Shown: positions 1-8,247, counted from the stretch's first letter. The stretch is 20,779 nt of DNA from JAGTVB01 sp964624765 (GCA_964624765.1 CAZUZO010000049.1:1-20779); one strand, 5' to 3'. Translations and numbers: made by a program. Notes: generated by a model from the sequence alone, not told the origin.

Positions 1-52
1 CGCGCCGTCCGCCTTGCTCTCGTGCCGCTCGCGACGGTTTTTTCACAAGCTC
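1..52 (-). repeat. MITE-like repeat family R1, copy A (cut by window edge)
   Basis: The reverse complement starts with GAGCTTGTGAAAAAACCGTC and continues into a segment that matches the corresponding end of the complete copies at 8107-8247 and 14381-14521. Only one end lies in the window; the rest is off the left edge. The terminus 40-52 is the terminal inverted repeat with one change (GAGCTTGTGAAAA against GAGGTTGTGAAAA). The last two residues and the TGA stop of the neighbouring histidine kinase gene lie inside this terminus. Confidence 0.8.
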
Positions 53-2373
53 TGAGGGGTCGCGGAACAGGGTTCGGTTTCAGTGGTACCGAACCAGCGG
101 TCTAATAGCGCGACCAGGGTATCTCGTTTGAAGGGCTTGGGTAGATAGTCATCCATGCCAGCCGCCAGGCAACGCTCCCGGTCGCCGCGCATAGCCAGGG
201 CCGTCATGGCGATGATCGGCAGCCGCGTTGCCCCCTCGGCTTGTTCCCGAGCTCGAATGGCCGCCGTGGCCTGGAAGCCATCGAGTTGTGGCATCTGGCA
301 GTCCATCAGCACCAAATCGAAAGAGCCGTGAGCGGTTGCGTCGATCGCCTTCTGACCGTTATCAGCCACCTCCACGGTGAGCCCGAGGTTTCTCAACGCG
401 CGCACGGCGACTTTTTGGTTGACGGGGTTGTCTTCGACAAGCAGCACGCGTCCTCGCCAAGATGCGCTCCTAACAACCGCTTTCTGCGATGCCATGGAAG
501 CTGCCTGAGGGGCTCGATTCGCTAGGGCATCGGTTACGGCCTCGAGGAGTTGGGCGCGGCGTATCGGCTTCGTAAGGGAACGCAAACAAGGTTGGTCGCG
601 GCGCCAGGCCATGCCGCGTCCGGCGTACGCCAGGGCGATGCAAGGCACTTGGATAAATTCTACCTCGGCCTCGATCATCTCGGCAATATCATCGGGTCGT
701 TGCACCGCAAGCAGCACTACCGAGAAGGGTGTGTGGGCGGCTCTGGCACGGCGCAGCGCCGCGCGGGCCGATACCCTGTCCGCGGCAGCGTGGGGCAGAG
801 CTCCCCACGCTGTCAAGTATTGGCACAAGAAATCCCGTGTCCGGGAGTGGCCATCCACCACCAGCACCTTGGCAGCTTGAAGGTCGGGTGTGGTGGCCGG
901 GAGGCTCCAAGCGTCGGCCGTTGGTTTTTCCCAGGGCAATGTGGCCCAGAACAAACTGCCTTGCCCGAGCACGCTGTTCACGCCGATGTCGCCCCCCATC
1001 AATGTTATCAGGCGGCGGCTGATGGTCAGGCCGAGTCCGGTACCGCCGAACCGTCGTGTGGTGGAGGCATCCGCCTGTACGAACGGTTCGAAAAGCCTTT
1101 CTCGGACCTCTGGGCGAATGCCGATACCCGTGTCCTCCACTTCGAAACGCAGCGCGGGTGCTCCAGGACCCGGCGTCGTCCTGTGTAGGCGCAGCACGAT
1201 CTCGCCTCGTTCGGTAAACTTGACAGCGTTGCCTAGAAGATTAGTCAATATCTGCCTTAGCCTTGTGGCATCCCCAGTGGCGCTTGGGGGGGTATTGGGA
1301 TCAATGAAGCAAGTCAGTTGCAAACCCTTGCGCTGCGCCGGCCCGGCCAAAAGGCTTGCCACCTCTTCCACCAGGTAACCGGGATCGAAAGGCTGCTTTT
1401 CGAGCGTTAGTTTACCGGCCTCGATTCTCGCCAAATCCAGAATATCATCGATGATGGTGAGCAGAACGTCTGCGGAGTGGTGTGCTGTGCGCAGCAAGTC
1501 GCGCTGATCGCTGTCGAGCGGTGACTCGCTCAGGAGCTCCAGAGTGCCCACGATACCGTTCATCGGCGTGCGGATCTCGTGGCTCACATTGGCCAGGAAT
1601 TCACTCTTGATGCGATTGGCCGACTCGGCTGCGGTCATGGCGCGTTGCAGGACCTGCGCGGTGCGGCGGCGTTCTGTGATCTCCGCTTCGAGGGCCCGAT
1701 TGGCGCTCAGCAGTCCCTCTATCAGGTGTTGGTTCTCGAAGTGCAGTCGCAGGGCCTGCTTCAGGCTTACTCCGTAGGCGCGCGCGGTTAAGCAGAGAAA
1801 ACCCCCATATAGGATCAGCACCGCACCCATGCCGACATGGATCCGGCTGCCGGTGGCCATGAGCATGAGTGCCATCGGCAGTAACGCCGGGAGCAGGAAG
1901 GCAACGAAAGCAGGGAGCCAAACTGCGTTGGCGGGGATAGCCGCCGCGGTGACGCCGGCAAGGAGGAATGCTTGAAATACTTGAGCCGGGGAGTTCCAGT
2001 CAGGGTTCCACAGCCACGCCGAGGCTCCCCAGGCCAGCCCCCCGAGAAAAGCGCCGGCCGTATAGCACCGTGCCCAATGCTGCGCAGGGGGGTTGGGCTC
2101 GATGTGCCGGAAGCGGGCGATCAGCCATAACCGGCCACCGGTGACAATGAGAAGAGCGGTGATCCACAGGGTAAGCCCGATACCGTCGGCGGTGTGCCAC
2201 AGCAGCGCGGCGGCAACGGCTGCGACCATCAAGCTTGTGACCAGAGTAGGAGTGGCTTGGTTGTAGAGCAAGCGTATCTGCTCAGTGCGCACAGCGGCGG
2301 CTGTCGCCTGTGTGGCTTGGCTGCGTTGTTGGGCTCCCTCGATGCGAGGCAGCTGAGATTTCGATGGAGACAT
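43..2373 (-). CDS. Membrane-bound hybrid sensor histidine kinase with two receiver domains
   Basis: This 776-residue protein senses an unknown signal and phosphorylates itself and its own receiver. About five to six hydrophobic segments fill residues 42-200, followed by a short helical linker (220-250). The HisKA domain carries the H-box SHEIRTPMNG (phospho-acceptor His265). The HATPase domain shows the N box (Asn382), DTGIGI (414-419) and GGTGLGL (443-449). Receiver 1 (about 501-617) looks degenerate: the phospho-acceptor region reads VVLLAVQRP with no Asp. Receiver 2 (641-762) is canonical, with Glu647/Asp648, Asp691, Thr724 and Lys746. No HPt domain is present, so a separate phosphotransfer protein or response regulator would be needed for onward signalling. 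The N-terminal sensor region is not a family I can name. The gene is alone, 156 bp downstream of the zinc-ribbon gene, and its stop codon is supplied by repeat copy A. Confidence 0.93.
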   Translation of the reverse strand: MSPSKSQLPRIEGAQQRSQATQATAAAVRTEQIRLLYNQATPTLVTSLMVAAVAAALLWHTADGIGLTLWITALLIVTGGRLWLIARFRHIEPNPPAQHWARCYTAGAFLGGLAWGASAWLWNPDWNSPAQVFQAFLLAGVTAAAIPANAVWLPAFVAFLLPALLPMALMLMATGSRIHVGMGAVLILYGGFLCLTARAYGVSLKQALRLHFENQHLIEGLLSANRALEAEITERRRTAQVLQRAMTAAESANRIKSEFLANVSHEIRTPMNGIVGTLELLSESPLDSDQRDLLRTAHHSADVLLTIIDDILDLARIEAGKLTLEKQPFDPGYLVEEVASLLAGPAQRKGLQLTCFIDPNTPPSATGDATRLRQILTNLLGNAVKFTERGEIVLRLHRTTPGPGAPALRFEVEDTGIGIRPEVRERLFEPFVQADASTTRRFGGTGLGLTISRRLITLMGGDIGVNSVLGQGSLFWATLPWEKPTADAWSLPATTPDLQAAKVLVVDGHSRTRDFLCQYLTAWGALPHAAADRVSARAALRRARAAHTPFSVVLLAVQRPDDIAEMIEAEVEFIQVPCIALAYAGRGMAWRRDQPCLRSLTKPIRRAQLLEAVTDALANRAPQAASMASQKAVVRSASWRGRVLLVEDNPVNQKVAVRALRNLGLTVEVADNGQKAIDATAHGSFDLVLMDCQMPQLDGFQATAAIRAREQAEGATRLPIIAMTALAMRGDRERCLAAGMDDYLPKPFKRDTLVALLDRWFGTTETEPCSATPQSL

Positions 2374-2529
2374 GTCTCTAGGACTCTTGGTCCGGATCTC
2401 ATGCTACGGACTCAGCATCGAGGTAGGTGGATGGTTTGCCGATGCTAGCCGGGCAGGAAAAAAGTTCGATAGACCCTGTTCGTCGGCTGAGGTCAGCGAT
2501 GCTTTAGGATGCCCGTTCGTCGCCGGGGG

Positions 2530-3696
2530 TCAGCTTGGGAGGAGCAGGGTTGCGTCTGAGTCTTGGTGGCCACAGCGCGGACATTTTTCCGGATGGCAGG
2601 CTCGGCAGTAAGGCCTTTCACAGGCCGGGCACGGGGCATGTGCGGCGGGGCTCACCAGATGCAGCGCCGCATCGCAGACTGCCCTTGGGTGCTCGAAGGT
2701 ATAGCTGTATTCGCAGGGTGGTTGCTCGAGGCGGCGAGCAATGGGATTCCAATCCAGGTGAAAGCGGCGCTCGCCTTTGCGGCGCTTGATGAGCAACGCA
2801 AAGCGCTGTACCGGCATGGTGAGTTCGAGGCTTTGAGTCCATTCTAGGGTCACCTTCATGGCGTATTTCTGCTGCAGATCATTGACCTTGGCGTGGTATT
2901 CTCGGTTGATGGCCTCTAAACGCGAGGTCTCACGGGCGCTCTCCGCTTGCTGCCGATCACTTGGCTTGCCCTGCTTAGAAAGCGCTGCCAGCCGCTGCAG
3001 CGCTTCCTGGCGCAGGTCGTTGTGATAGCTGTAAAGGCGCTGGAGATCACGTTCCTGGCGCCGTTGCATGCTGCGCAGGAACGGACTCAGGGCATGGCGT
3101 ATGCGTAGCGGTAAGGCTCGACGTAAGACCGTGCGCAATCGCTCTGTTTCCCAATGCTCGGGCAACTCGACCTGTGGCGGCGGTGTGGCTGTCGGTTTCG
3201 AGAATGAGCTTGCCCACAGCTCGTCTACCATGCCGTCTAGGGTGGCGCCGTTTGATAGATTAAAGCCGAGCCGCAGAATGCCATCGCGCTTTTCGTCGGA
3301 GAGTGCGGTATAGCGAAGCCCCAGAAGCAGACAACGGGTCCAAGTGGGGGTCACGTCTTCCAGGCGGTAGGTGGCGTTGACCAGCTCCAGACCGTGCTGA
3401 AGCACCCGCGCCGGATCATTGGGTCTGGGGTTTTCGACGGCGATGGCCCGCCGCAACAGCAAACCTCGCTGGTCAAGCAGTCCCGCCAGCCGCTCCATCC
3501 AGTCGGATTCGAGGGAGACTCGGCTCGCTTTCGGTGGCAGCTCGGCCCCAAACCCCAGCCGCGACCATTCCGGTATCTCAAGGGCTTCTTGGACTTCGGG
3601 CGGGGCCAGCACTTCGAGGCCCTCCGGCTGGCAGGGGGCGACCAATGCACCTTGCCTTTCCAGCAGCTCGGCAACGAATCGTTGTAACGGGTTCAT
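2530..3696 (-). CDS. Coiled-coil protein with Cys-rich zinc-ribbon-like C-terminus, partner of the SNF2 ATPase
   Basis: I do not recognise this 388-residue protein by name. Residues 1-200 look globular with many Leu/Glu/Arg helices. Residues 205-285 are rich in Gln, Arg and Glu with a heptad-like pattern and probably form a coiled coil. Residues 290-345 look beta-rich. Near the C-terminus, three CxxC pairs (Cys356/359, Cys364/367, Cys372/375) resemble one or two zinc ribbons. There is no signal peptide or membrane segment, so it is probably cytoplasmic. It lies 171 bp downstream of the SNF2 ATPase gene on the same strand, which suggests a common transcript and a shared job, perhaps binding nucleic acid or protein on behalf of the ATPase (inference). 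No clear Shine-Dalgarno precedes the ATG; a short palindrome GTTGAACTCAAC sits immediately upstream of it. Confidence 0.8.
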   Translation of the reverse strand: MNPLQRFVAELLERQGALVAPCQPEGLEVLAPPEVQEALEIPEWSRLGFGAELPPKASRVSLESDWMERLAGLLDQRGLLLRRAIAVENPRPNDPARVLQHGLELVNATYRLEDVTPTWTRCLLLGLRYTALSDEKRDGILRLGFNLSNGATLDGMVDELWASSFSKPTATPPPQVELPEHWETERLRTVLRRALPLRIRHALSPFLRSMQRRQERDLQRLYSYHNDLRQEALQRLAALSKQGKPSDRQQAESARETSRLEAINREYHAKVNDLQQKYAMKVTLEWTQSLELTMPVQRFALLIKRRKGERRFHLDWNPIARRLEQPPCEYSYTFEHPRAVCDAALHLVSPAAHAPCPACERPYCRACHPEKCPRCGHQDSDATLLLPS

Positions 3697-3867
3697 GTTG
3701 AGTTCAACACTTGGCCTGCCGCGCTTTGGCGGTGGGCGAGTCCTACGCTATGCTGCCGGTCATCTCGTGACGCACCGCTCTACTCCGCCTGGCGCGGCAA
3801 GGACAGCGCGTGGGAGAGCCCGGCACGTAGGCCTCGAGCGCTCCCAATCGGCATGTGTCGCCGGCGT

Positions 3868-6180
3868 TCAGGCGGTTTCAAATTCCTCACCGAACAGTTC
3901 GTCATCCAATTGCTTGACCGCTTCGTATTGGCGTTTCGCCTGTAACAGGCGCTCCCCGAGCTCGGCGAAGGCGCCGCCTCTTACCTGGGCGGTGGTCGCG
4001 ACCCAGGTATCGAACACCATGGAGGAGAAATCCTGCTGTTCTTCCAGCTCCCCGAGGATGGCGTCGATTTCTCCGACTACCAATTCGAACATGTTGATCT
4101 TCTCGTCGAGTATGCGCAGGACCTGATCTTCCAGGGTGTCGCTGGCCACCAGGTTAAACACGAACACGTCGCGCTGTTGCCCGATGCGGTGAACGCGCCC
4201 GATGCGCTGTTCGATGGTCATGGGATTCCAAGGCAGATCGAAATTAATCAGGGTGTTACAGAACTGCACGTTGCGCCCTTCGCCGCCCGACTCGGTGGAA
4301 ATCAAGACCGGCAGCTGATCGCGGAAGGTCGCGATGACGGCATCTTTTCCCGGACCCGAGAGGCTGCCTTCGAAGCGCGCGAAGGCGATGCGCTCTTGGG
4401 TCAACAATCGATCCAGGTGTTCCAAGGTTTCACGGTGGTGCACAAACACCATCTTCTTTTCGTCGGGGTTACGTTGCAGAAGCTCGACCAGGGAAGCCTC
4501 CTTGGCGCCCTTCTCAACGCGGGTATATCGGGTGCCTAGCTGTCGCCAACGGTCGTCTTCGGCGTGGCGTTCGGCGAAACGCCCGATGGCCCGCGCGGCT
4601 GCTGCCGGGGAGGATCCGGCAGCACTTAGGAGGTGGTGCAAGGCCAGCCGATGGTGCCCGGGGGCGGTGGCATGGACCTCACGCACCAGCTGGTCGAGCG
4701 CCTCATAGCAACTGTGCTCCTCGTCACCCGGCGGCACCCGCACCGTGACCGAATGCCGCGCCGGTAAGCGCACGTCCACCAGCGCCCGGGTGTTTCGAAT
4801 CATGACATCGCGCATCAGATCACGCATTCGCTCGCGATTGATGGGCACCCGTGGCTTGCCGGGGGTCATGTAAGCCGCACGAAACTCCTTTTCGGTCTTG
4901 AAGATGCCCGGTTTGAGCAGAGTCAGCAAATTGTAGAGTTCGATGAGGGAGTTTTGTACCGGAGTGGCGGAGAGTAGCAGTAAAAACCTTTTCTTGAGCG
5001 CGTCCACTAGCTTGTAGTTGCGGGTAGTCCGGTTCTTGAGATGGTGGGCTTCATCCACGATGACAAGGTCATAGGTCTCCTGGGTGAGTTGTGCAAAGTG
5101 CTCGGTTCGTCGTGCGGTGGCGATCGATGCGATGATTCTGGGTTGGGCCCAGAAGGCGTTCGGATCCTCACGCAGCCGGGGATCGTAGCTGGTGGCGCAG
5201 TCGATGCCGAACTTGGTCTGCAGCTCTTCCTGCCACTGGCCCACCAGGGAGGCGGGAGTGAGCACCAGAAATCGCTCGACCATGCTTCGGAGCAGGTATT
5301 CCTTCAGCACCATGCCGGCTTCGATGGTTTTGCCGAGGCCGACTTCATCCGCCAGCAACACGCGTCCGCGGAAGGTCTTGAGCACCTTGCGCACGGTCTC
5401 GACCTGGTACCAATAGGTCTGCACCTGATGCAGCAGCGGTACGCAGAGTAGCTCGTCGAAACCCTGGAGGAGTCCGAGATGGGCGAAATCCCCTCGTAAT
5501 CGGAACCAATCATCGTCCTGCTCGCTGCTCAGCCCACGGGTCGGCAAAGGTGGCAACTCGCTACCGACGAACGCCAGACTGATGGGGATGGCTGCGGAGA
5601 GCCTTGGGAGCTCTGGGACCGTGATGTCAGGCTCCGAGGGGAGGGGTGGTGCCGCCGTCGTAGGCTCGGGACTCGGTTTCTGGCCGTGACGGGTGGGTTT
5701 CGGGGCACCTCGGCGAGGGGGTACGCGCTGTTTCTGGGGAGCGGTAGTGCGGCTTTGCGTGATCCGCAGGAACTGCTTATAAAACCAGTTCTCGAGCAGT
5801 GGTCCTCCAGCGAACCAGCGCCAGGCGCTATAGGGAGAGGTGATGTGTGCTTGCTCCAGGATCTGGTAGGCGATGGGGACGTGACCTTGCTGGGCAAGCG
5901 CCAGTGCGTGCAGGAGTTGATCCCGCTCGTCGGTGTGGAAGCGCTTGCTGTATCGCTTTAGGTAGCGCAGACAGCGGTCCGGACGCTCTTTCACCAGCGC
6001 TACGATGGCGGCCAGGTGCAGCAGGTTGCCGTCGAAGGGGAAATCCCGGACGGCCTGGTCAGCGACACCTAAGGGGTCGGCGTCTTGGCGTCCCAAGGCG
6101 GCGTAGATGGCCTCGGCCCAGCCGCGGGCGTCTGCGGGCCTTTCGTCAACAGAGGACATATTGGTATCGGGCGACCTCAT
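3868..6180 (-). CDS. SNF2/RapA-like superfamily 2 ATPase
   Basis: This 770-residue protein is a Swi2/Snf2 ATPase, a family whose members translocate on double-stranded DNA or remodel protein-DNA complexes. The N-terminal 145 residues are helical, followed by a Pro/Arg-rich linker (145-190). The ATPase core shows motif I as DEVGLGKTIEAG (278-289), DEAH (376-379), SATPVQN (404-410), a second RecA lobe with VFVHHRETLEHLD (578-590) and motif VI QRIGRVHRIGQ (658-668). The tail (710-770) is acidic and helical. The arrangement resembles RapA/HepA and the SNF2 proteins found in some defence islands, but it is shorter than E. coli RapA (968 residues), and I do not see the RapA N-terminal Tudor-like domains. 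The start is uncertain: there is no good Shine-Dalgarno, and Met8 is an alternative. The upstream side abuts repeat-derived sequence. Confidence 0.93.
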   Translation of the reverse strand: MRSPDTNMSSVDERPADARGWAEAIYAALGRQDADPLGVADQAVRDFPFDGNLLHLAAIVALVKERPDRCLRYLKRYSKRFHTDERDQLLHALALAQQGHVPIAYQILEQAHITSPYSAWRWFAGGPLLENWFYKQFLRITQSRTTAPQKQRVPPRRGAPKPTRHGQKPSPEPTTAAPPLPSEPDITVPELPRLSAAIPISLAFVGSELPPLPTRGLSSEQDDDWFRLRGDFAHLGLLQGFDELLCVPLLHQVQTYWYQVETVRKVLKTFRGRVLLADEVGLGKTIEAGMVLKEYLLRSMVERFLVLTPASLVGQWQEELQTKFGIDCATSYDPRLREDPNAFWAQPRIIASIATARRTEHFAQLTQETYDLVIVDEAHHLKNRTTRNYKLVDALKKRFLLLLSATPVQNSLIELYNLLTLLKPGIFKTEKEFRAAYMTPGKPRVPINRERMRDLMRDVMIRNTRALVDVRLPARHSVTVRVPPGDEEHSCYEALDQLVREVHATAPGHHRLALHHLLSAAGSSPAAAARAIGRFAERHAEDDRWRQLGTRYTRVEKGAKEASLVELLQRNPDEKKMVFVHHRETLEHLDRLLTQERIAFARFEGSLSGPGKDAVIATFRDQLPVLISTESGGEGRNVQFCNTLINFDLPWNPMTIEQRIGRVHRIGQQRDVFVFNLVASDTLEDQVLRILDEKINMFELVVGEIDAILGELEEQQDFSSMVFDTWVATTAQVRGGAFAELGERLLQAKRQYEAVKQLDDELFGEEFETA

Positions 6181-6203
6181 TTTCGGCCATGGTCATCGTC
6201 TCG

Positions 6204-6221
6204 GAGGTTGTGAAAAAACCG
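6204..6221 (+). repeat. Solo terminus of repeat family R1 (copy D)
   Basis: GAGGTTGTGAAAAAACCG is identical to the terminal inverted repeat plus inner bases of one end of copy B, read in reverse complement. Similarity is lost a few bases further in and no second end is found nearby, so this is a remnant or an abortive copy. It lies about 25 bp upstream of the SNF2 ATPase start codon. Confidence 0.6.
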
Positions 6222-6350
6222 CCGCCTTATCCTGCGCCGTTTATTCTGCGCCATGGCCGGTTGCAAGCCAAGGTGTTGACACGGGTGTGTTTCTGGCTTG
6301 GCCGGACTTGACCGCACCCGAGAAAGGTTGAAGGATCGAATGTTGGGCCG

Positions 6351-6453
6351 TGGTCATCGTTTGTCAGGGCTGCTGTGGAGCACACCGTTGGCGCCCGAGC
6401 CTTCGGTAGCCCCAAGGGCAAAGATCATCAAGCTTCCGAAACGATGAACCACG
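6351..6453 (+). repeat. Repeat family R2, copy 1 (about 103 bp, terminal inverted repeats)
   Basis: The left end is GTGGTCATCGTTT. The right end, reverse-complemented, is GTGGTTCATCGTTT, so the element has near-perfect terminal inverted repeats of 13-14 bp. The interior (GTCAGGG, TGGAGCACACCGT, GCCTTCGG, CCCCAAGGGCAAAG, ATCAAGCT, CCGAAACGAT) is shared in order with the copy at 20079-20279, which carries about 100 bp of extra sequence at the GCCTTCGG/CCCCAAGGG junction. It has no coding capacity. Its right end lies 82 bp before the hydrolase start codon. Confidence 0.75.
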
Positions 6454-6535
6454 TCAAATGTTGGTTACGGTGCGGCGCCGCCGTGGGGTCCGTCACCGAG
6501 CCAAGAAATAGACAATCGAGGGAGAGCATATCGCG

Positions 6536-7204
6536 ATGGGCAGTAATATCGAACTCGTGGCCGCCGATGGCCACAGCCTAAGCGCTTACCGAGCCGATCC
6601 TGAGGGTGACGTGCCCCGGGGCGGGATCGTCGTTATCCAGGAGGTGTTCGGAGTTAACCGACACATTCGAAGCGTGTGTGAAGGTTTCGCCACAGCCGGT
6701 TACGCCGTAGTGGCGCCGGCGCTGTTCGACCGCCTGGAGCGAGGCGTTGAGCTCGATTATGACGAAGCCAGCTTGGCCAGAGGGCGGGAGCTGCGTACCG
6801 CCCTCGGCTGGGAGCGACCGGTGATGGATGTGGCGGCCGCCGTATCCATATTGGCACCGGTGGGGAAGGTGGGGACGGTCGGTTATTGCTGGGGGGCATC
6901 GGTCACCTGGTTGTCGGCAACCCGGCTCGACGTTGCCTGCGCCGTTTGCTATTACGGTGCCCAGATCGTGGATTTCTGTGAGGAGCAGCCCCGCTGCCCG
7001 GTACTGCTGCACTTCGGCGAGCACGATCCGCTGATTCCGCTGGAAAACGTCGAACGGATTCGCCAGGCCCATCCAATGTTGCCGCTGCATCTCTATCCTG
7101 CGGCGCACGGATTCAATTGCGATGCGCGCGGTGATTTCCACGCCGAGAGCGCACAGTTGGCGCGCAAGCGGACGCTGGCGTTTTTTGCTCAGCATATTGG
7201 CTAA
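6536..7204 (+). CDS. Dienelactone hydrolase family alpha/beta-hydrolase
   Basis: This 222-residue cytoplasmic alpha/beta-hydrolase matches the dienelactone hydrolase family in size and motifs. The nucleophile is Cys118 in GYCWGAS, with Asp164 in GEHDPLIP and His191 in AAHGFN completing the Cys-Asp-His triad. Glu36 in IQEVFGVN is the residue that in this family interacts with the catalytic Cys. Family members hydrolyse enol-lactones such as dienelactone in chloroaromatic degradation, but many homologues act on other esters. No other aromatic-degradation gene is nearby, so the substrate is unknown. The Shine-Dalgarno GAGGGAGAG (6518-6526) lies 9 bp before the ATG and fixes the start. The gene converges on the DMT permease with 9 bp between stop codons. 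Confidence 0.92.
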   Translation: MGSNIELVAADGHSLSAYRADPEGDVPRGGIVVIQEVFGVNRHIRSVCEGFATAGYAVVAPALFDRLERGVELDYDEASLARGRELRTALGWERPVMDVAAAVSILAPVGKVGTVGYCWGASVTWLSATRLDVACAVCYYGAQIVDFCEEQPRCPVLLHFGEHDPLIPLENVERIRQAHPMLPLHLYPAAHGFNCDARGDFHAESAQLARKRTLAFFAQHIG

Positions 7205-7217
7205 GCACATTGGCTAA
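7192..7217. repeat. 13-bp tandem duplication carrying both convergent stop codons
   Basis: Two adjacent 13-bp units, GCATATTGGCTAA (7192-7204) and GCACATTGGCTAA (7205-7217), differ at one base. The first ends with the TAA stop of the hydrolase. The second contains, on the minus strand, the TAG stop of the DMT permease. Confidence 0.7.
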
Positions 7218-8089
7218 AAGTGACCCAGGGCGATCAACAATACGCCGCACACCATCAGCGCGCCAGCGACTAAGTGCCTGAGGGGATAAGGTTCCTTGAA
7301 TAGCAAGGTGCCGTAGAGGATACCAAATAGCAGGCTGGTACGCTTGACCGCGATCATGTAAGCCACCTGGGCCAGTTGGATGGCTGCAAAGTGAGTGATG
7401 ATCATGAGCGCCATGAGCGCGCCGATGGCCAGGTGCTGAGGCAGTCGAGCACGGAGCAAGGCGCGCGGGCGGGGATTCCCGCGTCCGAACAGCAGCAAGG
7501 TGAGGAGGCCGAGGAGCGCGAAGTAGAAGGAGGCGAAGAACAGTGTTGGGGTATACTGGAGGGCGGCTTTGCCCATCACCGAGGTGACGCTGTAGAGGGC
7601 TGCCACGGCCAGCATCAGGCGTGAGCCGCGGGCGTAAGCGATGGCGCGTAGCGGCGCGAACCAGGAGGCAAATCCGGTACCGTGGTTGGCATTCAGCAGG
7701 TAGGCACCGATCACCACTAACAGGATACCCGCCCACCCCGTGAGGCTGATGCGCTCGCCCAGCAGCAACAAACCGGTGATGATGACGAATACCGGGGTGA
7801 AGGCAAGATAGGGAAGCGTGAGATAGAGCGGCGTGTCGCGAAGCGCTAGCATGTACAGCCACATGGCCAGTATTTCCAACGGCACCATGACGCCGACCCA
7901 ACCCCAGAAGGGTGCCGGCAGCTCGGGCCAGGGTTGTAGCAGCAGCAGCGGAGCGAGAATGATGGCGCTGTAGCCAAAGCGGACCAACACAAGCTCGCGT
8001 GCCGAGTAGTCGCCCAGCCAACCTTTGGTGGCGGCATCGGCAGAGGCCATACTGATGGCGCAGAAAAGGCTCAGTATTAACCAATCCAT
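7214..8089 (-). CDS. DMT/EamA-family permease
   Basis: This 291-residue inner-membrane protein has about ten hydrophobic segments arranged as two repeats of the EamA (DMT superfamily) fold. Repeat one covers roughly residues 3-135, with an ERISLTGWAGILLVVIGAYL-like end that is typical of these proteins. Repeat two covers roughly 155-288 and ends with FKEPYPLRHLVAGALMVCG. Members export metabolites or amino acids or carry out drug/metabolite exchange. The substrate cannot be predicted from sequence, and the context is uninformative: the neighbouring hydrolase converges on it. The ATG start gives a first transmembrane helix beginning at residue 2-3, as usual. Its upstream side faces the complete R1 repeat at 8107-8247, so its promoter must lie inside or next to that element. 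Confidence 0.92.
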   Translation of the reverse strand: MDWLILSLFCAISMASADAATKGWLGDYSARELVLVRFGYSAIILAPLLLLQPWPELPAPFWGWVGVMVPLEILAMWLYMLALRDTPLYLTLPYLAFTPVFVIITGLLLLGERISLTGWAGILLVVIGAYLLNANHGTGFASWFAPLRAIAYARGSRLMLAVAALYSVTSVMGKAALQYTPTLFFASFYFALLGLLTLLLFGRGNPRPRALLRARLPQHLAIGALMALMIITHFAAIQLAQVAYMIAVKRTSLLFGILYGTLLFKEPYPLRHLVAGALMVCGVLLIALGHF

Positions 8090-8106
8090 TGTGCGGCTTG
8101 CCTGAT

Positions 8107-8247
8107 GAGGTTGTGAAAAGACCTGCTACACGACCCGATAGCGGCGTTGGGCGGTGCTCGCTCCTCGCCTATCTATCTGATATGTCTCGTCGCTGCGCTC
8201 CGTCCGCCTGGCGCTCGGGCCGCTCGCGACGGTTTTTTCACAACCTC
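8107..8247 (-). repeat. MITE-like repeat family R1, complete copy B (141 bp)
   Basis: The ends are perfect 13-bp terminal inverted repeats: GAGGTTGTGAAAA at 8107-8119 and TTTTCACAACCTC at 8235-8247. The reverse complement aligns over its whole length with 14381-14521, sharing blocks such as AACCGTCGCGAGCGG, TATCAG, GCGAGCA and CGCCCAACGC. It has no coding capacity and no transposase, so it would be a non-autonomous element. Flanking bases (TGAT on the left, TGAG on the right) may be a short target duplication, but this is weak. It separates the DMT permease from the cupin gene, which point away from each other. Confidence 0.85.

Larger units (their letters stand above)
6181..6535. other. Intergenic region between divergent SNF2 and hydrolase genes, mostly repeat sequence
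   Basis: No convincing gene lies in these 355 bp. Reading left to right: GGCC(A)TGGTCATCGT at 6185-6199, a solo end of repeat family R1 (6204-6221), a GC-rich stretch with a TTGACA hexamer at 6277-6282 but no good -10 box 17 bp downstream, a second GGCC(G)TGGTCATCGT (6347-6361) which begins the complete R2 element (6351-6453), and about 80 bp leading to the hydrolase start. Both divergent promoters must lie here or inside the repeats; I could not place either with confidence. Confidence 0.6.

Noticed and set aside
2414..2446. Inverted repeat AGCATCG/CGATGCT between the zinc-ribbon gene and the histidine kinase
   Set aside because: It has only 7-bp arms with a 19-bp loop and no T-tract on either strand, so it cannot be called a terminator or operator.
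6277..6282. TTGACA as a -35 box for the hydrolase gene
   Set aside because: There is no acceptable -10 hexamer at 16-18 bp, and it lies about 250 bp from the start codon.
7113..8084. Long open frame (323 codons) on the minus strand overlapping the DMT permease
   Set aside because: It is rich in His and Arg and out of frame with a clear ten-segment membrane protein, so it is a shadow frame.
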